Shown: positions 43,074-53,883, counted from the stretch's first letter. The stretch is 64,000 nucleotides of DNA from Thiobacillus sp. (GCA_018263115.1 JADFDC010000008.1:34772-98771); one strand, 5' to 3'. The notes: generated from the sequence alone by a model not told the origin. Numbers and translations: made by a program.

Positions 43074-43522
43074 AACATAACGCTTTATTCATTGGAATCG
43101 TCGCGGTAATTGTTGCCGCCTGCGCCACATCCAAACCTGTGGCGGACAACGAAATCGGGCTGTCAAAAACCAGTGTCTTCGACGACCCCAGTCCTGCGGT
43201 GTTCGATTATCCGAAAACAGAGCCTTCAGCAGCTACAGCCCTGCCCCGGTCCTGGAACAGCGCGCCGCCACAAATTCCTCACAAGACCGAGGCCTTTGAA
43301 CCCATCACCGCCAACAAGAACCTGTGCATTACCTGCCATGACAAGCCCGGCCTGATTGGCAAGAAAACCAAAGGCATCCCGACTTCCATGCCGGAAAGCC
43401 ATTACGACACTATTGAAGGAAAGATGGTCAGGAACAACGGGCGCCACATCTGCACGCAGTGCCACACACCTCAAGCAAACGTGGCCGATCTGGTTGGAAA
43501 TACTTTCAAGACTGACCAGTAA
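43070..43522 (+). CDS. napB: Diheme cytochrome c subunit NapB
   Basis: The 150-residue cytochrome has two CxxCH heme sites, Cys86-His90 (CITCH) and Cys128-His132 (CTQCH), with distal His candidates in QIPHK (71) and ESHYD (111). The signal region ends VIVAACATS, which looks like a lipobox with Cys18, so it may be lipid-anchored and not soluble. It carries electrons from NapGH to NapA. AGGAGACCATC precedes the ATG. Its 3' end overlaps the convergent dat gene by 17 bases. Confidence 0.92.
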   Translation: MKHNALFIGIVAVIVAACATSKPVADNEIGLSKTSVFDDPSPAVFDYPKTEPSAATALPRSWNSAPPQIPHKTEAFEPITANKNLCITCHDKPGLIGKKTKGIPTSMPESHYDTIEGKMVRNNGRHICTQCHTPQANVADLVGNTFKTDQ

Positions 43523-44366
43523 GCGTCTGCTTGAAATTCTGATACAGGGTATACATGCGCCGGTAAAACGGTCCCGGCACTCCACTTCCGACAGGCAGGC
43601 CATCAAGTTCCACGATGGCTTGCACTTCCCGGCTGGATGAGGTCAGCCATAATTCGTCAGCCGTTCGCGCCTCGCTCTCGGCAATGTCACGAACCACTAC
43701 CGGGATGTTGTCAGCCCGCGCCAATTCAATCACCAGATCATAAGTAATGCCGGGCAGCATGCGGTGATCTTTCACCGGCGCCAGAATCACATCGTCCTTT
43801 ACCACGAAAATATTCGAAGCCGCGCCCTCGGTCAGCACGCCTTCACGGAACAGGATGCACTCGACACACCCCGCTTCAACCGCCTTCTGTTTCGCCAGCA
43901 CATTCGGCAACAGGCCAATCGTCTTCAGATCGCATCGTCCCCAACGCAGGTCTTGCGAGGAAACCACACAAATTCCATTCTCGATCTGAAGGGGATCAGG
44001 CGAATTCAACGGATTGCTCATCACCAGCACTGTAGGTGAGACGGTTTTTGGGAAAGCATGATCACGTGGCGCGGCGCCGCGAGTCACCTGCAAATAAACC
44101 GACTGGTTATCGGATTCGTGCAAATTGATGACTTGCGTGATGACTTGCCGCCATTCCGAATCCCGCATCGGATTGGGCAATCGTATGCCGTCCAGACTGT
44201 GTTGCAGTCGCCGCAAGTGTTCGTTCAGACGAAAAGGAATGCGCCGGTAAACCGGAATCAGTTCGTATACGCCGTCACCCAGCATGAAGCCGCGGTCAAG
44301 AATGGAAACCGTGGCTTCTTCCTGAGGCAGAAATTTTCCGTTGAGGTATACGGTCTTGCCGATCAT
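43506..44366 (-). CDS. dat: D-alanine aminotransferase (class IV PLP)
   Basis: This 286-residue class IV aminotransferase starts MIGKTVYLNGKFLPQEEATVSILDRGFMLGDGVYE and keeps the PLP Lys in CDLKTIGLLPNVLAK and the EGAASNIFVV loop. It makes D-glutamate or D-alanine for cell wall precursors, which suits its position behind dacC. The ATG at 44366 forms an ATGA overlap with the dacC stop; a TTG six bases earlier is less likely. Confidence 0.9.
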   Translation of the reverse strand: MIGKTVYLNGKFLPQEEATVSILDRGFMLGDGVYELIPVYRRIPFRLNEHLRRLQHSLDGIRLPNPMRDSEWRQVITQVINLHESDNQSVYLQVTRGAAPRDHAFPKTVSPTVLVMSNPLNSPDPLQIENGICVVSSQDLRWGRCDLKTIGLLPNVLAKQKAVEAGCVECILFREGVLTEGAASNIFVVKDDVILAPVKDHRMLPGITYDLVIELARADNIPVVVRDIAESEARTADELWLTSSSREVQAIVELDGLPVGSGVPGPFYRRMYTLYQNFKQTLTGQS

Positions 44367-45502
44367 TTCCAAAGCAGCCTCAGACTGTCCCAGAACCGCC
44401 CGAACCAGCCAGCGACAGGAATATTCTCAAGCGCCACCAGCGGATATTCGCCAATGGTTTTTCCATCCAGCGTCATGCGCAAAGAACCCATGGTCTGCCC
44501 TTTGCTCACGGGTGCAAGGAACGGTTGCCGGGTAATGATCTGCGCCTTGAGCCGGCTGGCTGCTCCCTTCTGCACAGTCAGCGAGAAATCCTGCAGGAAG
44601 CCAATACCCAGCTCACTCCGGCTGCCTTTGTATATCGGCAGCGATGCAACTGCCTGCCCGGCCCGGTAAAACCTCACCGAATCGGTTTCAAGAAAGCCGT
44701 AATTCAACAACTTCTGCGCATACATCGTGCGATCGGCATCCGAACGCGCGCCCATTACCGTCGCGATCAGCCGCCGCTTGCCACGTTCGGCACTGGCGAT
44801 CAGGCAGTAACCGGCTTCCTGCGTGTGCCCGGTCTTGATACCGTCAATCTGCGGGTCCAGCCAAAGCAGACGGTTCCTGTTTTGCTGTGCCAGCCCGTTG
44901 AAGCTGAACTCGCGCTGCGAAAAATAACGCTGATAGGCATCCGGAAAATGCGCGACCAGCATGCTGGCCAGCTGTGTCATGTCACGCGCGGTACTTCTGT
45001 GCTCGGGATGCGAGAACCCCGTAGCATTGCGAAATAGTGTTTGCGTCAGCCCAAGCTTTTGGGCCTGTTCATTCATCCTGCCGACGAACGCCTCTTCGCT
45101 GCCAGCCATGCCTTCGGCCAATGCCAGCGCTGCGTCATTGGCCGACTGCACAATCAATGCCGCAATCAGATCACCCACCTTGACGGATTGTCCCGGCTTG
45201 GCAAACATGCGCGACCCTTCCACCTTTGCCGCCGCCTCGGAAACCGTGAACGTTTCATCCAGTTTTATCTGCCGGTTCTTCAGGGCATCGAAGGCAAGAT
45301 AGGCCACCATCAGCTTGGTCAGCGAAGCGGGGGCCAGACGACGGTCTGCATTTTGACCAGCCAGCACCTGGCCACTGGACAGGTCAAGCAATAGATGGGA
45401 TCGGGCTTCGATCTTGGGCGGTGGCGGGGGCGAGCCCGTGTCCGCCGCAACTGGCAAAACACTCAACAAACACGCAAGAAAGCCAATTATTGTTTTCATC
45501 AC
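44363..45502 (-). CDS. dacC: D-alanyl-D-alanine carboxypeptidase (PBP5/6 type)
   Basis: The 379-residue protein has a signal peptide ending near PVAA, the catalytic motifs SLTK, SAN and KTG (in IDGIKTGHT) and a C-terminal PBP5-like beta domain followed by an amphipathic anchor (FGRFWDSLRLLWK). It trims pentapeptide side chains in the periplasm. Start overlaps the rlpA stop by one base. Family knowledge and the operon context support the role; dacA and dacC cannot be told apart here. Confidence 0.93.
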   Translation of the reverse strand: MMKTIIGFLACLLSVLPVAADTGSPPPPPKIEARSHLLLDLSSGQVLAGQNADRRLAPASLTKLMVAYLAFDALKNRQIKLDETFTVSEAAAKVEGSRMFAKPGQSVKVGDLIAALIVQSANDAALALAEGMAGSEEAFVGRMNEQAQKLGLTQTLFRNATGFSHPEHRSTARDMTQLASMLVAHFPDAYQRYFSQREFSFNGLAQQNRNRLLWLDPQIDGIKTGHTQEAGYCLIASAERGKRRLIATVMGARSDADRTMYAQKLLNYGFLETDSVRFYRAGQAVASLPIYKGSRSELGIGFLQDFSLTVQKGAASRLKAQIITRQPFLAPVSKGQTMGSLRMTLDGKTIGEYPLVALENIPVAGWFGRFWDSLRLLWK

Positions 45503-46335
45503 TAGCGAACAATCGTAATGGTTTCGATGCCGAGTGCCGCGCGGGTTTTTTCAGCCCAGTCATCGGCCTCGGTCTGGTTTGGGAAGGGCCCCAGGTTCAC
45601 GCGATGAAAATCATCAATCAACGCGACGTGCGTCAGTTCGGTTGACAAGCCCAAAGCTTCACGCGCGCGGGCAAGCAGTTTCTCAGCATTGGCCTGTTTT
45701 CCAAAAGCGCCCAGCTGCACATAATGCCCAGGCTTGAGGGGACTGCCGCTGCTGTTGATGCTGGCCGGGTCTATGCTTTCAACAACGACGTGCGCACTCC
45801 CCTTGCCGATGTAGCCCAGTTTGTAGGCGGCGGTATAGGACAGATCAATCACGCGATTCTTGTGAAAGGGGCCCCGGTCATTAATCCGAACGACAATGGA
45901 CTTTCCGGTTTCCGGCAAGGTCACCCGCGCATAACTGGGTATGGGCAGGGTACGATGCGCTGCTGTCATGGCATACATGTCATAGATTTCACCCGATGCG
46001 GTTCGCTTGCCATGGAAGCGGCGTCCGTACCAGGATGCCAGGCCTTCTTCCCGATAGGGCTTCAACGTTGTATCGGGAATATAACTTTGGCCCAAGGCCA
46101 CATACTGGCGATTGGCAAAACGATGCAAGGGCTCCAGCCGCGGAATGGCATCCGCAACGGCATGCAGATTGGCCGGTGGATTGTCTTCCGGCCCGTCATC
46201 CAGGTAATAGCCACCTCCCCTGGCGACAGGGGCTGGAGGAGGAGTCGTTGATGAAGGCGTTCGCATTGGCGGCGAGGAACTACAGGCCGCCAGCGCCGCG
46301 ATCAAAATCAAGACAGGAAGAGTTCGGCTAATCAT
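45502..46335 (-). CDS. rlpA: Septal/rare lipoprotein A, lytic transglycosylase-like
   Basis: This 277-residue lipoprotein has lipobox LAAC (Cys18), a double-psi barrel from about residue 95 (EEGLASWYGRRFHGKRTASGE, with the Asp and His-bearing VRINDRGPF) and a C-terminal SPOR domain (HYVQLGAFGKQANAEKL). RlpA cleaves naked glycan strands and binds denuded peptidoglycan at the septum. It overlaps rodA by four bases. Confidence 0.93.
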   Translation of the reverse strand: MISRTLPVLILIAALAACSSSPPMRTPSSTTPPPAPVARGGGYYLDDGPEDNPPANLHAVADAIPRLEPLHRFANRQYVALGQSYIPDTTLKPYREEGLASWYGRRFHGKRTASGEIYDMYAMTAAHRTLPIPSYARVTLPETGKSIVVRINDRGPFHKNRVIDLSYTAAYKLGYIGKGSAHVVVESIDPASINSSGSPLKPGHYVQLGAFGKQANAEKLLARAREALGLSTELTHVALIDDFHRVNLGPFPNQTEADDWAEKTRAALGIETITIVR

Positions 46336-47438
46336 GTTTTCAACAGCTTGCGGTGTGTCGACAGGCTCATCAGCATGCCAAATCCGATCATCAGGGTCAC
46401 CAGCGCCGTGCCGCCATAGCTCATGAACGGGAGCGGGACGCCGACCACTGGCAATATTCCGGAAACCATGCCCATGTTGACGAATACGTAGGTAAAAAAG
46501 TTCAGGCTGATCGTCCCCGCCATCAGCCTTGCAAACATCGAAGGCGCATGCTCGGCAATTTTCAGTCCCCTGGCCACCACCGCCAGATAAAGCAGCATGA
46601 GCACGATATTTCCCAACAGACCGAACTCTTCGCTGTAAACGGCAAAAATGAAATCAGTCGTACGTTCAGGTATGAAATCGAGCTGGTTCTGCGTACCGCT
46701 GAGCCAGCCTTTTCCAAACATCCCCCCAGAACCGATGGCAATCATGGACTGAATGATGTGATACCCCGCGCCAAGCGGGTCGGCGCTCGGATCCAGCAGA
46801 GTCATTACCCGCTGACGCTGGTAGTCGTGCATCAAGCCCCATGCCAACGGCAACGACACCGCGCCCAGCACACCAAGGCCAGCAATGATCCGCCAGGACA
46901 GCCCGGCAAAGAAAAGCACATAAAACCCCGAAGCAGCAATAAGCAGGGAGGTGCCCAGATCAGGCTGTCTCAAAACAAGCAGGAATGGAATCGCCACGAT
47001 CAATGCGGCAATACCAAAATCGCGGAGCTTCAGCGTTGCTTCACGCTGATGAAAAAACCAGGCCAGCATGAGCGGCAAGGCAATTTTCATGATTTCGGAA
47101 GGCTGGATGCTCACAACGCCAAGGGGTAGCCAGCGGCGGGCGCCATTGCGAATTTCACCAAACAGGGCAACCCCTATCAGCAGAACAATCCCAACGGCAT
47201 AGAGCGGCGGACCAGCCTTGGCAAGTATGTGCGGCGGAATATTGGCAACAACCACCAACACCACAACCGCCAGTGCAATATTGGTCAAATGGCCGCCCAG
47301 TCGCACCCCGCTTTGTCCGGATGCGCTGAACACGACAGCGGTACTCAACACCAGCAGCGCTATCAACAAGGCAAGCAGCAAACCATCCAGATGCCGGGTG
47401 AGCTGCCTGGCCAATCGGCTAATCACCGGCTGATTCAT
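46332..47438 (-). CDS. rodA: SEDS peptidoglycan polymerase RodA
   Basis: The 368-residue integral membrane protein has about ten helices and the SEDS sequence FIPERTTDFIFAVYSEEFGLLG, with the catalytic Asp region and PSEIMKIALPLMLAWF. It polymerises lipid II glycan during elongation with PBP2. The ATG at 47438 follows GGAGG (ATCGGAGGAAC) and overlaps mrdA by 20 bases; the longer upstream frame only translates mrdA in another frame. Confidence 0.95.
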   Translation of the reverse strand: MNQPVISRLARQLTRHLDGLLLALLIALLVLSTAVVFSASGQSGVRLGGHLTNIALAVVVLVVVANIPPHILAKAGPPLYAVGIVLLIGVALFGEIRNGARRWLPLGVVSIQPSEIMKIALPLMLAWFFHQREATLKLRDFGIAALIVAIPFLLVLRQPDLGTSLLIAASGFYVLFFAGLSWRIIAGLGVLGAVSLPLAWGLMHDYQRQRVMTLLDPSADPLGAGYHIIQSMIAIGSGGMFGKGWLSGTQNQLDFIPERTTDFIFAVYSEEFGLLGNIVLMLLYLAVVARGLKIAEHAPSMFARLMAGTISLNFFTYVFVNMGMVSGILPVVGVPLPFMSYGGTALVTLMIGFGMLMSLSTHRKLLKT

Positions 47439-49314
47439 GTTCCTCCGATACGGGAATTCCCGCGGGTCTTTTCCCCAGCAGATAATAGTCAAAAACCGCG
47501 CGGGCAATCGGCGCGGCGGTCGAGCCGCCATGTCCACCGTTTTCAACCAGCACCGCAAGCGCGATCCTCGGCGATTCGGCGGGCGCAAAGGCGACAAACA
47601 AGGCATGATCGCGATGCCGCTCGGCCACTCTGCGCTCGTCGTATTTCTGGCCTTGCCTGATGCCCACCACCTGCGCCGTGCCGGTTTTTCCGGCAATCGT
47701 ATATTGCGCACCAGCGCCAGCCCCTACCGCGGTGCCCCCCGGCTTCAGCACATCGACCATCGCATCTCGCACACGTTTCAGATACTCGGGGTGAAAATCA
47801 TTTTTCCAGGCCACCTCGGGCGAGATCACGGTTTCCTGTCGTGTTGCGCCATCTTTCATGGATTTGACAAGATGCGGCCGGTAAAACGTACCGCCATTGG
47901 CGAGTGTGGCCGTGGCTGCGGCAAGCTGCATGGGCGTGGTCAAATGGTAACCCTGGCCAATACCCGCGATAACCGTTTCTCCCAGATACCATGGCTTGTT
48001 CCAGCGCTTTTGCTTCCATTCCCTGGAAGGCAGGAGCCCCGACGATTCACCCTGCATATCCAGGCCGCTTTTGGCACCAAATCCGAATTTCGACAAAAAT
48101 CCCTGCATGCGGTCGATTCCCATATCGACAGCCAGCCGGTAATAGTAAGTATCACAGGACTGCACGACAGATTTGTGCAGATCCACAATGCCATGTCCGC
48201 CCGCCTTCCAGTCACGGTAACGATGCCGGCTATTGGGCAGCGAATAGAATCCCGGGTCCGCGATGGCATCCTGCGGCCTGCGCAAGCCGAGTTCCAGCGC
48301 GGCCAGTGCCATGAAAGGCTTGATGGTGGAACCCGGCGGATAAATGCCGCGCAACGGCCGGTTGACCATGGGCTTGTCCAGAGACTCGTTCAATTCTTTC
48401 CAGGTTGCGGGATCAATACCGTCGACAAACAGGTTGGGATCAAATCCCGGCTTGCTGACCATGGCCAGAACCCCCCCCGTGTTGGGGTCGATTGCCACCA
48501 GACCGCCTCGATAATCGCCAAAGGCATGTTCTGCAACCCGCTGCAACTCCATGTCCAGATGCAACATGAGGTCATTGCCGGCAACAGGGGACACATGCGA
48601 CAGCACCCTGACCGCGCGGCCGGAGGAATCGGTTTCCATCTGATCAAACCCGGTGCGGCCATGAAGCAGGTTTTCATATGTCTGTTCGATGCCCACCTTG
48701 CCGATATGCGTGCTGCCTTTGTAATTCGTGACCCGGCCTTCTTCCTTGAGCTTTTTGAGATCGGCATCATTGATCCGCCCGATATACCCCACCACATGCG
48801 AGAGCCCCTCTCCCGCAGGATAATTGCGGAACAGGCGGGCCTTCACTTCAACGCCCGGCAGCCGGTAGCGATTGGCCGCGAGGATGGCCACTTCCTCATC
48901 CGTGAGTTTGCTTTTCAGCGGCACAGTCTCGAATTCATGCGACTCATCCAGCAGGCGTTTGAACCGGCGCAAATTTTTGGGAGTAATTTCGATCAGAGTG
49001 CTTATCTGATCAAGCAGTGCATCCAGATCACCGGCTTTGGATACAGTGATTTCCAGGGTGTAGGCGGAAAAATTGTCCGCCAGAATCCTGCCGTTGCGGT
49101 CAACGATCAACCCGCGGTTGGGAATGGCCGGAAGCAGCGCTATCCGGTTGCTTTCGGCCAGCGACTGATAGTGATCATGCTTGATGAGTTGAAGATAGAT
49201 CAGGCGTGAAACCAGAATCAGGCCCAGAACCAGCACAAAACCCACTCCAACCTTCAGCCGCGTCAGATATTGAGACAGCTCGATGTGCAGGTTCTTGATT
49301 TCAGGAGACGACAT
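47419..49314 (-). CDS. mrdA: Penicillin-binding protein 2, elongation transpeptidase
   Basis: The 631-residue class B PBP has an N-terminal membrane helix (21-44), the dimerisation domain and a transpeptidase domain with GSTIKP (catalytic Ser329), SCD region VVQSCDTYYY and KTGTAQV. It crosslinks wall peptides together with RodA. It starts directly after mreD. The Ala/Gly-rich C-terminal tail is short. All motifs look intact. Confidence 0.95.
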   Translation of the reverse strand: MSSPEIKNLHIELSQYLTRLKVGVGFVLVLGLILVSRLIYLQLIKHDHYQSLAESNRIALLPAIPNRGLIVDRNGRILADNFSAYTLEITVSKAGDLDALLDQISTLIEITPKNLRRFKRLLDESHEFETVPLKSKLTDEEVAILAANRYRLPGVEVKARLFRNYPAGEGLSHVVGYIGRINDADLKKLKEEGRVTNYKGSTHIGKVGIEQTYENLLHGRTGFDQMETDSSGRAVRVLSHVSPVAGNDLMLHLDMELQRVAEHAFGDYRGGLVAIDPNTGGVLAMVSKPGFDPNLFVDGIDPATWKELNESLDKPMVNRPLRGIYPPGSTIKPFMALAALELGLRRPQDAIADPGFYSLPNSRHRYRDWKAGGHGIVDLHKSVVQSCDTYYYRLAVDMGIDRMQGFLSKFGFGAKSGLDMQGESSGLLPSREWKQKRWNKPWYLGETVIAGIGQGYHLTTPMQLAAATATLANGGTFYRPHLVKSMKDGATRQETVISPEVAWKNDFHPEYLKRVRDAMVDVLKPGGTAVGAGAGAQYTIAGKTGTAQVVGIRQGQKYDERRVAERHRDHALFVAFAPAESPRIALAVLVENGGHGGSTAAPIARAVFDYYLLGKRPAGIPVSEEHESAGD

Positions 49315-49827
49315 TTATTCCTGTGTGGCTCGGGCGGCTGGCATTTTGCCAGCGGCAGCCAGCGCCCACCATAACAAGGTGCCGGTAAATGCCGAAGCAA
49401 AAACCCAGCCGCCATGCGGCGTTCGGGTAGACATCCAACCCGCCATCAACGCCACCACTTCGATCAGCAGCAACAATGGAAATATCTGCAACGCCTGTTG
49501 CGGCAGGGTGAACATGGCCAGTCTGCGCCTGAAATATTGCACAAGAAACACGCCCACACTGTAGGCAAGCGCATGCTGACCTAGCACCACACCATCCTGT
49601 ACATCGGCAAACACGCCCAGCAAAAAAGCCAGCCCGAGACTGACACCTTGTTGACGGCGTTGCGCCCAGAATAACAGTACCACCAGCACAAAGTCCGGCC
49701 TGATCATCAGCCCGATGCCTTGCCATGGAAATTGCTTGAGCAGAAATGCTGCAAGCAGAGTAAAAACCATCATGCGCCATCCATGCGAGGCATCAAAAGG
49801 CTGCCGCGATTCCGGATACCCTCTCAT
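49315..49827 (-). CDS. mreD: Rod shape-determining protein MreD
   Basis: This 170-residue protein has five hydrophobic helices and RPDFVLVVLLFWA with GLAFLLGVFADVQDGVVLGQHALAYSV, the MreD pattern. It sits in the inner membrane between MreC and RodA/PBP2. It overlaps mreC by four bases and abuts mrdA. Confidence 0.93.
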   Translation of the reverse strand: MRGYPESRQPFDASHGWRMMVFTLLAAFLLKQFPWQGIGLMIRPDFVLVVLLFWAQRRQQGVSLGLAFLLGVFADVQDGVVLGQHALAYSVGVFLVQYFRRRLAMFTLPQQALQIFPLLLLIEVVALMAGWMSTRTPHGGWVFASAFTGTLLWWALAAAGKMPAARATQE

Positions 49828-50645
49828 GGCTTCGTCTCCCCAGCCTTGGGTTTCAGCACCATCAGAACACGGCTTTTATCCACGCCGGCAATCGGCTGAC
49901 AGCTCACACGCGCATAGGGATTGTCCGCGGGTCTGGTCACGCGGACGACCTTCGCCACGGCCAATCCGGCGGGATATACCCGGTCGATACCCGAGGTCTC
50001 CAGCACATCGCCCTGTTGGATGTCGGTATGCGTGGGCAAATAGCGTACTTCCATGATGTCCCCGCCGCCAAATACCAGCACTCGCTGGCCTGTGCGCTGA
50101 ATCTGTACGGGCACCGCCTGGTCGCGGTCGGAAATCAGCGTGACTTCACTGCTGAGTGGGTATACGCGGGTTACCTGTCCAACCAAGCCCTGGCTGTCCA
50201 CCACGGGCCATCCTGCCTGAATGGACGCATTCTCGCCTTTGTCCAGATAGACGCGGCGCGAGAATGGATCGCGCGCCGTGCTCAACACTTCGGCTGTTTC
50301 GGGCAGATATCCCGGCGGGTGCCGCAACCCGGCCAGCTTGCGCAGCTCTTCATTTTCAGACTGCAATGCCTGAAGGCGGGCCAGCAACGCACCATCGCGC
50401 CGGCTGGATTCCAGCAATGCCTGGTTTTGGCTTAATAGAATGCGATGCCTGGTAAAGAAGTCAGCTACCTCACCACCGAATTCAAACGGCAGGTGCAAAG
50501 TGCGTTGCACCGGATAAAACACCGTCGCCACCCCCGACCTCAGCCAGTCAAGTGTTTGAAACCGGGTATCGACTACGATAAGAACCAGTGAAAGGACAGT
50601 CCACAAGGCCAGTTGTGCAACCGGCCCCGGCCGCCTGGTAAACAT
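49824..50645 (-). CDS. mreC: Rod shape-determining protein MreC
   Basis: The 273-residue protein has a single N-terminal helix, a coiled coil (about residues 65-105, LLSQNQALLESSRRDGALLARL) and two beta barrels with VYLDKGENASIQAGWPVVD and QGLVGQV. It links MreB to the periplasmic synthases. The ATG at 50645 was chosen; a TTG at 50666 would start inside the repeat element that lies just upstream. No strong ribosome-binding site is visible. Confidence 0.93.
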   Translation of the reverse strand: MFTRRPGPVAQLALWTVLSLVLIVVDTRFQTLDWLRSGVATVFYPVQRTLHLPFEFGGEVADFFTRHRILLSQNQALLESSRRDGALLARLQALQSENEELRKLAGLRHPPGYLPETAEVLSTARDPFSRRVYLDKGENASIQAGWPVVDSQGLVGQVTRVYPLSSEVTLISDRDQAVPVQIQRTGQRVLVFGGGDIMEVRYLPTHTDIQQGDVLETSGIDRVYPAGLAVAKVVRVTRPADNPYARVSCQPIAGVDKSRVLMVLKPKAGETKP

Positions 50646-50666
50646 GGGCTGACCGGGTGTCGCCAA

Positions 50667-50815
50667 TTATTGATCCGAAACCAATGAACTTGAAAAAACT
50701 GACATTGCTTGCATTTCTCCCAATTACCTCGAAAGCCATACAGCGTTTCGGATCAAAAACAATTAAACCTCGTCTCGTTATTGATGGGTAACTCAAGTAT
50801 TTCAGTTACCCTCAA
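50667..50815 (+). repeat. Structured repeat element, copy B
   Basis: This is the second copy of the element at 1344-1495, same strand. The outer inverted repeat is TTGATCCGAAAC (50670-50681) with GTTTCGGATCAA (50745-50756), 63 bases apart. The following hairpin pairs GGGTAACT (50786-50793) with AGTTACCC (50804-50811) and, past a bulged T, TTGA with TCAA. Copy A uses GGGGAAA with TTTCCCC at the same place, so both arms have changed together. Between the two structures both copies share AATTAA..CTCG. It lies between mreB and mreC and may affect the mreC message. Confidence 0.85.
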
Positions 50816-50849
50816 CAAGCTTGCTCCGGCAGGGGGACACGATGGCCAC

Positions 50850-52075
<1,226 letters not shown>

Positions 52076-52363
52076 ATGGCACTCACACACCAGGATGTTC
52101 TGCATATTGCCCGGCTGGCGCGCCTGCGCGTTTCCGCCGAGGAAGCCGAAACGGCTCAAACACAGTTGAACAGCATTTTTGGCCTGATTGAACAAATGCA
52201 GGCCATCAACACGCAAGACATCGAGCCCATGTCTCACGCCCTGGATGTTGCCCAGCGCCTGCGGGAAGACAAAGTCACGGAGTCCGATCAGCGAAACAAG
52301 TTCCAGACAATTGCGCCTGCCGTTGAAAACGGGCTGTATCTGGTACCCAAGGTAATCGAGTGA
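52076..52363 (+). CDS. gatC: Asp/Glu-tRNA amidotransferase subunit C
   Basis: This 95-residue protein has [16 protein letters not shown] near the start and [22 protein letters not shown], then [12 protein letters not shown] at the end, all typical of GatC. It wraps around GatA and GatB to stabilise the complex that amidates Glu-tRNA(Gln) or Asp-tRNA(Asn). It heads gatCAB with 62 bases before gatA. Confidence 0.95.
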   Translation: MALTHQDVLHIARLARLRVSAEEAETAQTQLNSIFGLIEQMQAINTQDIEPMSHALDVAQRLREDKVTESDQRNKFQTIAPAVENGLYLVPKVIE

Positions 52364-52425
52364 ACCGTGAAATGTAAGACGTGCCCGGCACATCAGACAT
52401 TTCCAATTCTGTCCCAATAGTCCAG

Positions 52426-53883
52426 ATGATCAACTCCTCATTGAAAGCCCTTTCCGCCATGCTGGCGGACAAGAAAATTTCCGCCGTGGAACTGGCGGCG
52501 CAATACCTTGACCGCATCGATGCGTTAAACCCGCGACTTAATGCCTTCATCACGGTTGATCGCGAAAAAACCCTTGCTGAAGCACGGACGGCCGATACTC
52601 GCCGCGCAGCGGGCGAAGACAGCAACATGCTGGGCATACCAATCGCTCACAAGGATATTTTTTGTACGGACGGCTGGCTCACTACCTGTGGCTCGAAAAT
52701 GCTGGGCAATTTTGTAGCGCCCTACGATGCGACCGTCATCAGCAAATTCAAGCAGGCCGGCATGGTCAGCCTGGGCAAGACCAACATGGACGAATTCGCC
52801 ATGGGCTCGTCCAATGAAACCAGTTATTTCGGTGCGGTGAAAAATCCCTGGGATGAGAAAGCCGTACCTGGCGGATCTTCCGGCGGTTCGGCGGCCGCCG
52901 TTGCCGCGCGACTGGCGCCGGCTGCTACTGGCACGGATACCGGCGGTTCCATCCGTCAACCTGCTGCCCTGTGCGGCATTTCCGGCCTCAAGCCGACCTA
53001 CGGCATCTGCTCGCGCTATGGCATGATCGCTTTCGCTTCTTCGCTCGACCAGGCTGGCCCCATGGCACCTTCATCGGAAGACTGCGCGCTGCTGATGAAT
53101 GTGATGGCGGGATTTGACGCGCGTGACTCCACCAGCCTGGAGCGCGAAAAAGAGGATTACACCCGCGATCTGGAGAAACCGCTGGCCGGCCTGAAAATCG
53201 GACTGCCGAAAGAATTCTTTGCTGAAGGGCTGTCCGCCGAGGTTGCGCAGAAAATCGACGGTGCCATTGCCGAATGCAAGAAACTCGGCGCACAAATGGT
53301 TGAGGTGTCCCTGCCCAATATGGGATTGTCGGTGCCTGTTTACTATGTATTGGCGCCGGCTGAGGCCTCTTCCAACCTCTCTCGCTTCGATGGCGTGCGT
53401 TACGGCCACCGCACGGCAGAATATCGCGACCTGCTGGACATGTACGAGAAGACCCGCGCCGAAGGCTTTGGCGCCGAGGTCAAGCGCCGCATCATGATCG
53501 GCACTTATGTGCTGTCGCATGGTTATTACGACGCCTATTATTTGCAGGCGCAAAAAATCCGCCGGCTGATTGCGGCCGACTTCGCCGCCGCCTTCAAACA
53601 GTGCGACGTCATCCTCGGCCCCACTTCACCGACTCCGGCATTCAACGCAGGCGAAAAGGCCAGCGATCCCGTTGCCATGTATCTGTCTGACATTTACACC
53701 ATCGCCGTCAATCTTGCAGGCCTGCCCGGCATGTCCATCCCCTGCGGGTTCTCGAACGATGGCCGCCCCATTGGAGTGCAGCTCATTGGCGACCTTTTCT
53801 CCGAAGCCAGGCTGTTGAATGCCGCTCATCAATATCAGTTGAACACGGACTGGCATACTCGCATTCCGGAGGGCCTGAAATGA
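52426..53883 (+). CDS. gatA: Asp/Glu-tRNA amidotransferase subunit A
   Basis: The 485-residue amidase-signature enzyme has the catalytic Lys in IAHKDIF, cis-Ser in [11 protein letters not shown] and the nucleophile Ser in [11 protein letters not shown]. It releases ammonia from glutamine and channels it to GatB. The ATG at 52426 gives the family start [13 protein letters not shown]; a GTG at 52381 would add 15 residues. It overlaps gatB by four bases. Confidence 0.95.
   Translation: MINSSLKALSAMLADKKISAVELAAQYLDRIDALNPRLNAFITVDREKTLAEARTADTRRAAGEDSNMLGIPIAHKDIFCTDGWLTTCGSKMLGNFVAPYDATVISKFKQAGMVSLGKTNMDEFAMGSSNETSYFGAVKNPWDEKAVPGGSSGGSAAAVAARLAPAATGTDTGGSIRQPAALCGISGLKPTYGICSRYGMIAFASSLDQAGPMAPSSEDCALLMNVMAGFDARDSTSLEREKEDYTRDLEKPLAGLKIGLPKEFFAEGLSAEVAQKIDGAIAECKKLGAQMVEVSLPNMGLSVPVYYVLAPAEASSNLSRFDGVRYGHRTAEYRDLLDMYEKTRAEGFGAEVKRRIMIGTYVLSHGYYDAYYLQAQKIRRLIAADFAAAFKQCDVILGPTSPTPAFNAGEKASDPVAMYLSDIYTIAVNLAGLPGMSIPCGFSNDGRPIGVQLIGDLFSEARLLNAAHQYQLNTDWHTRIPEGLK

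Noticed and set aside
47437..49209. A 590-codon open frame on the plus strand
   Set aside because: It is the antisense of mrdA, whose PBP2 motifs are complete; high GC makes long antisense frames common here.
50548..50796. A short minus-strand frame upstream of mreC
   Set aside because: It spans repeat copy B and the mreC start in another frame; it has no ribosome-binding site and its only similarity is to the other repeat copy.
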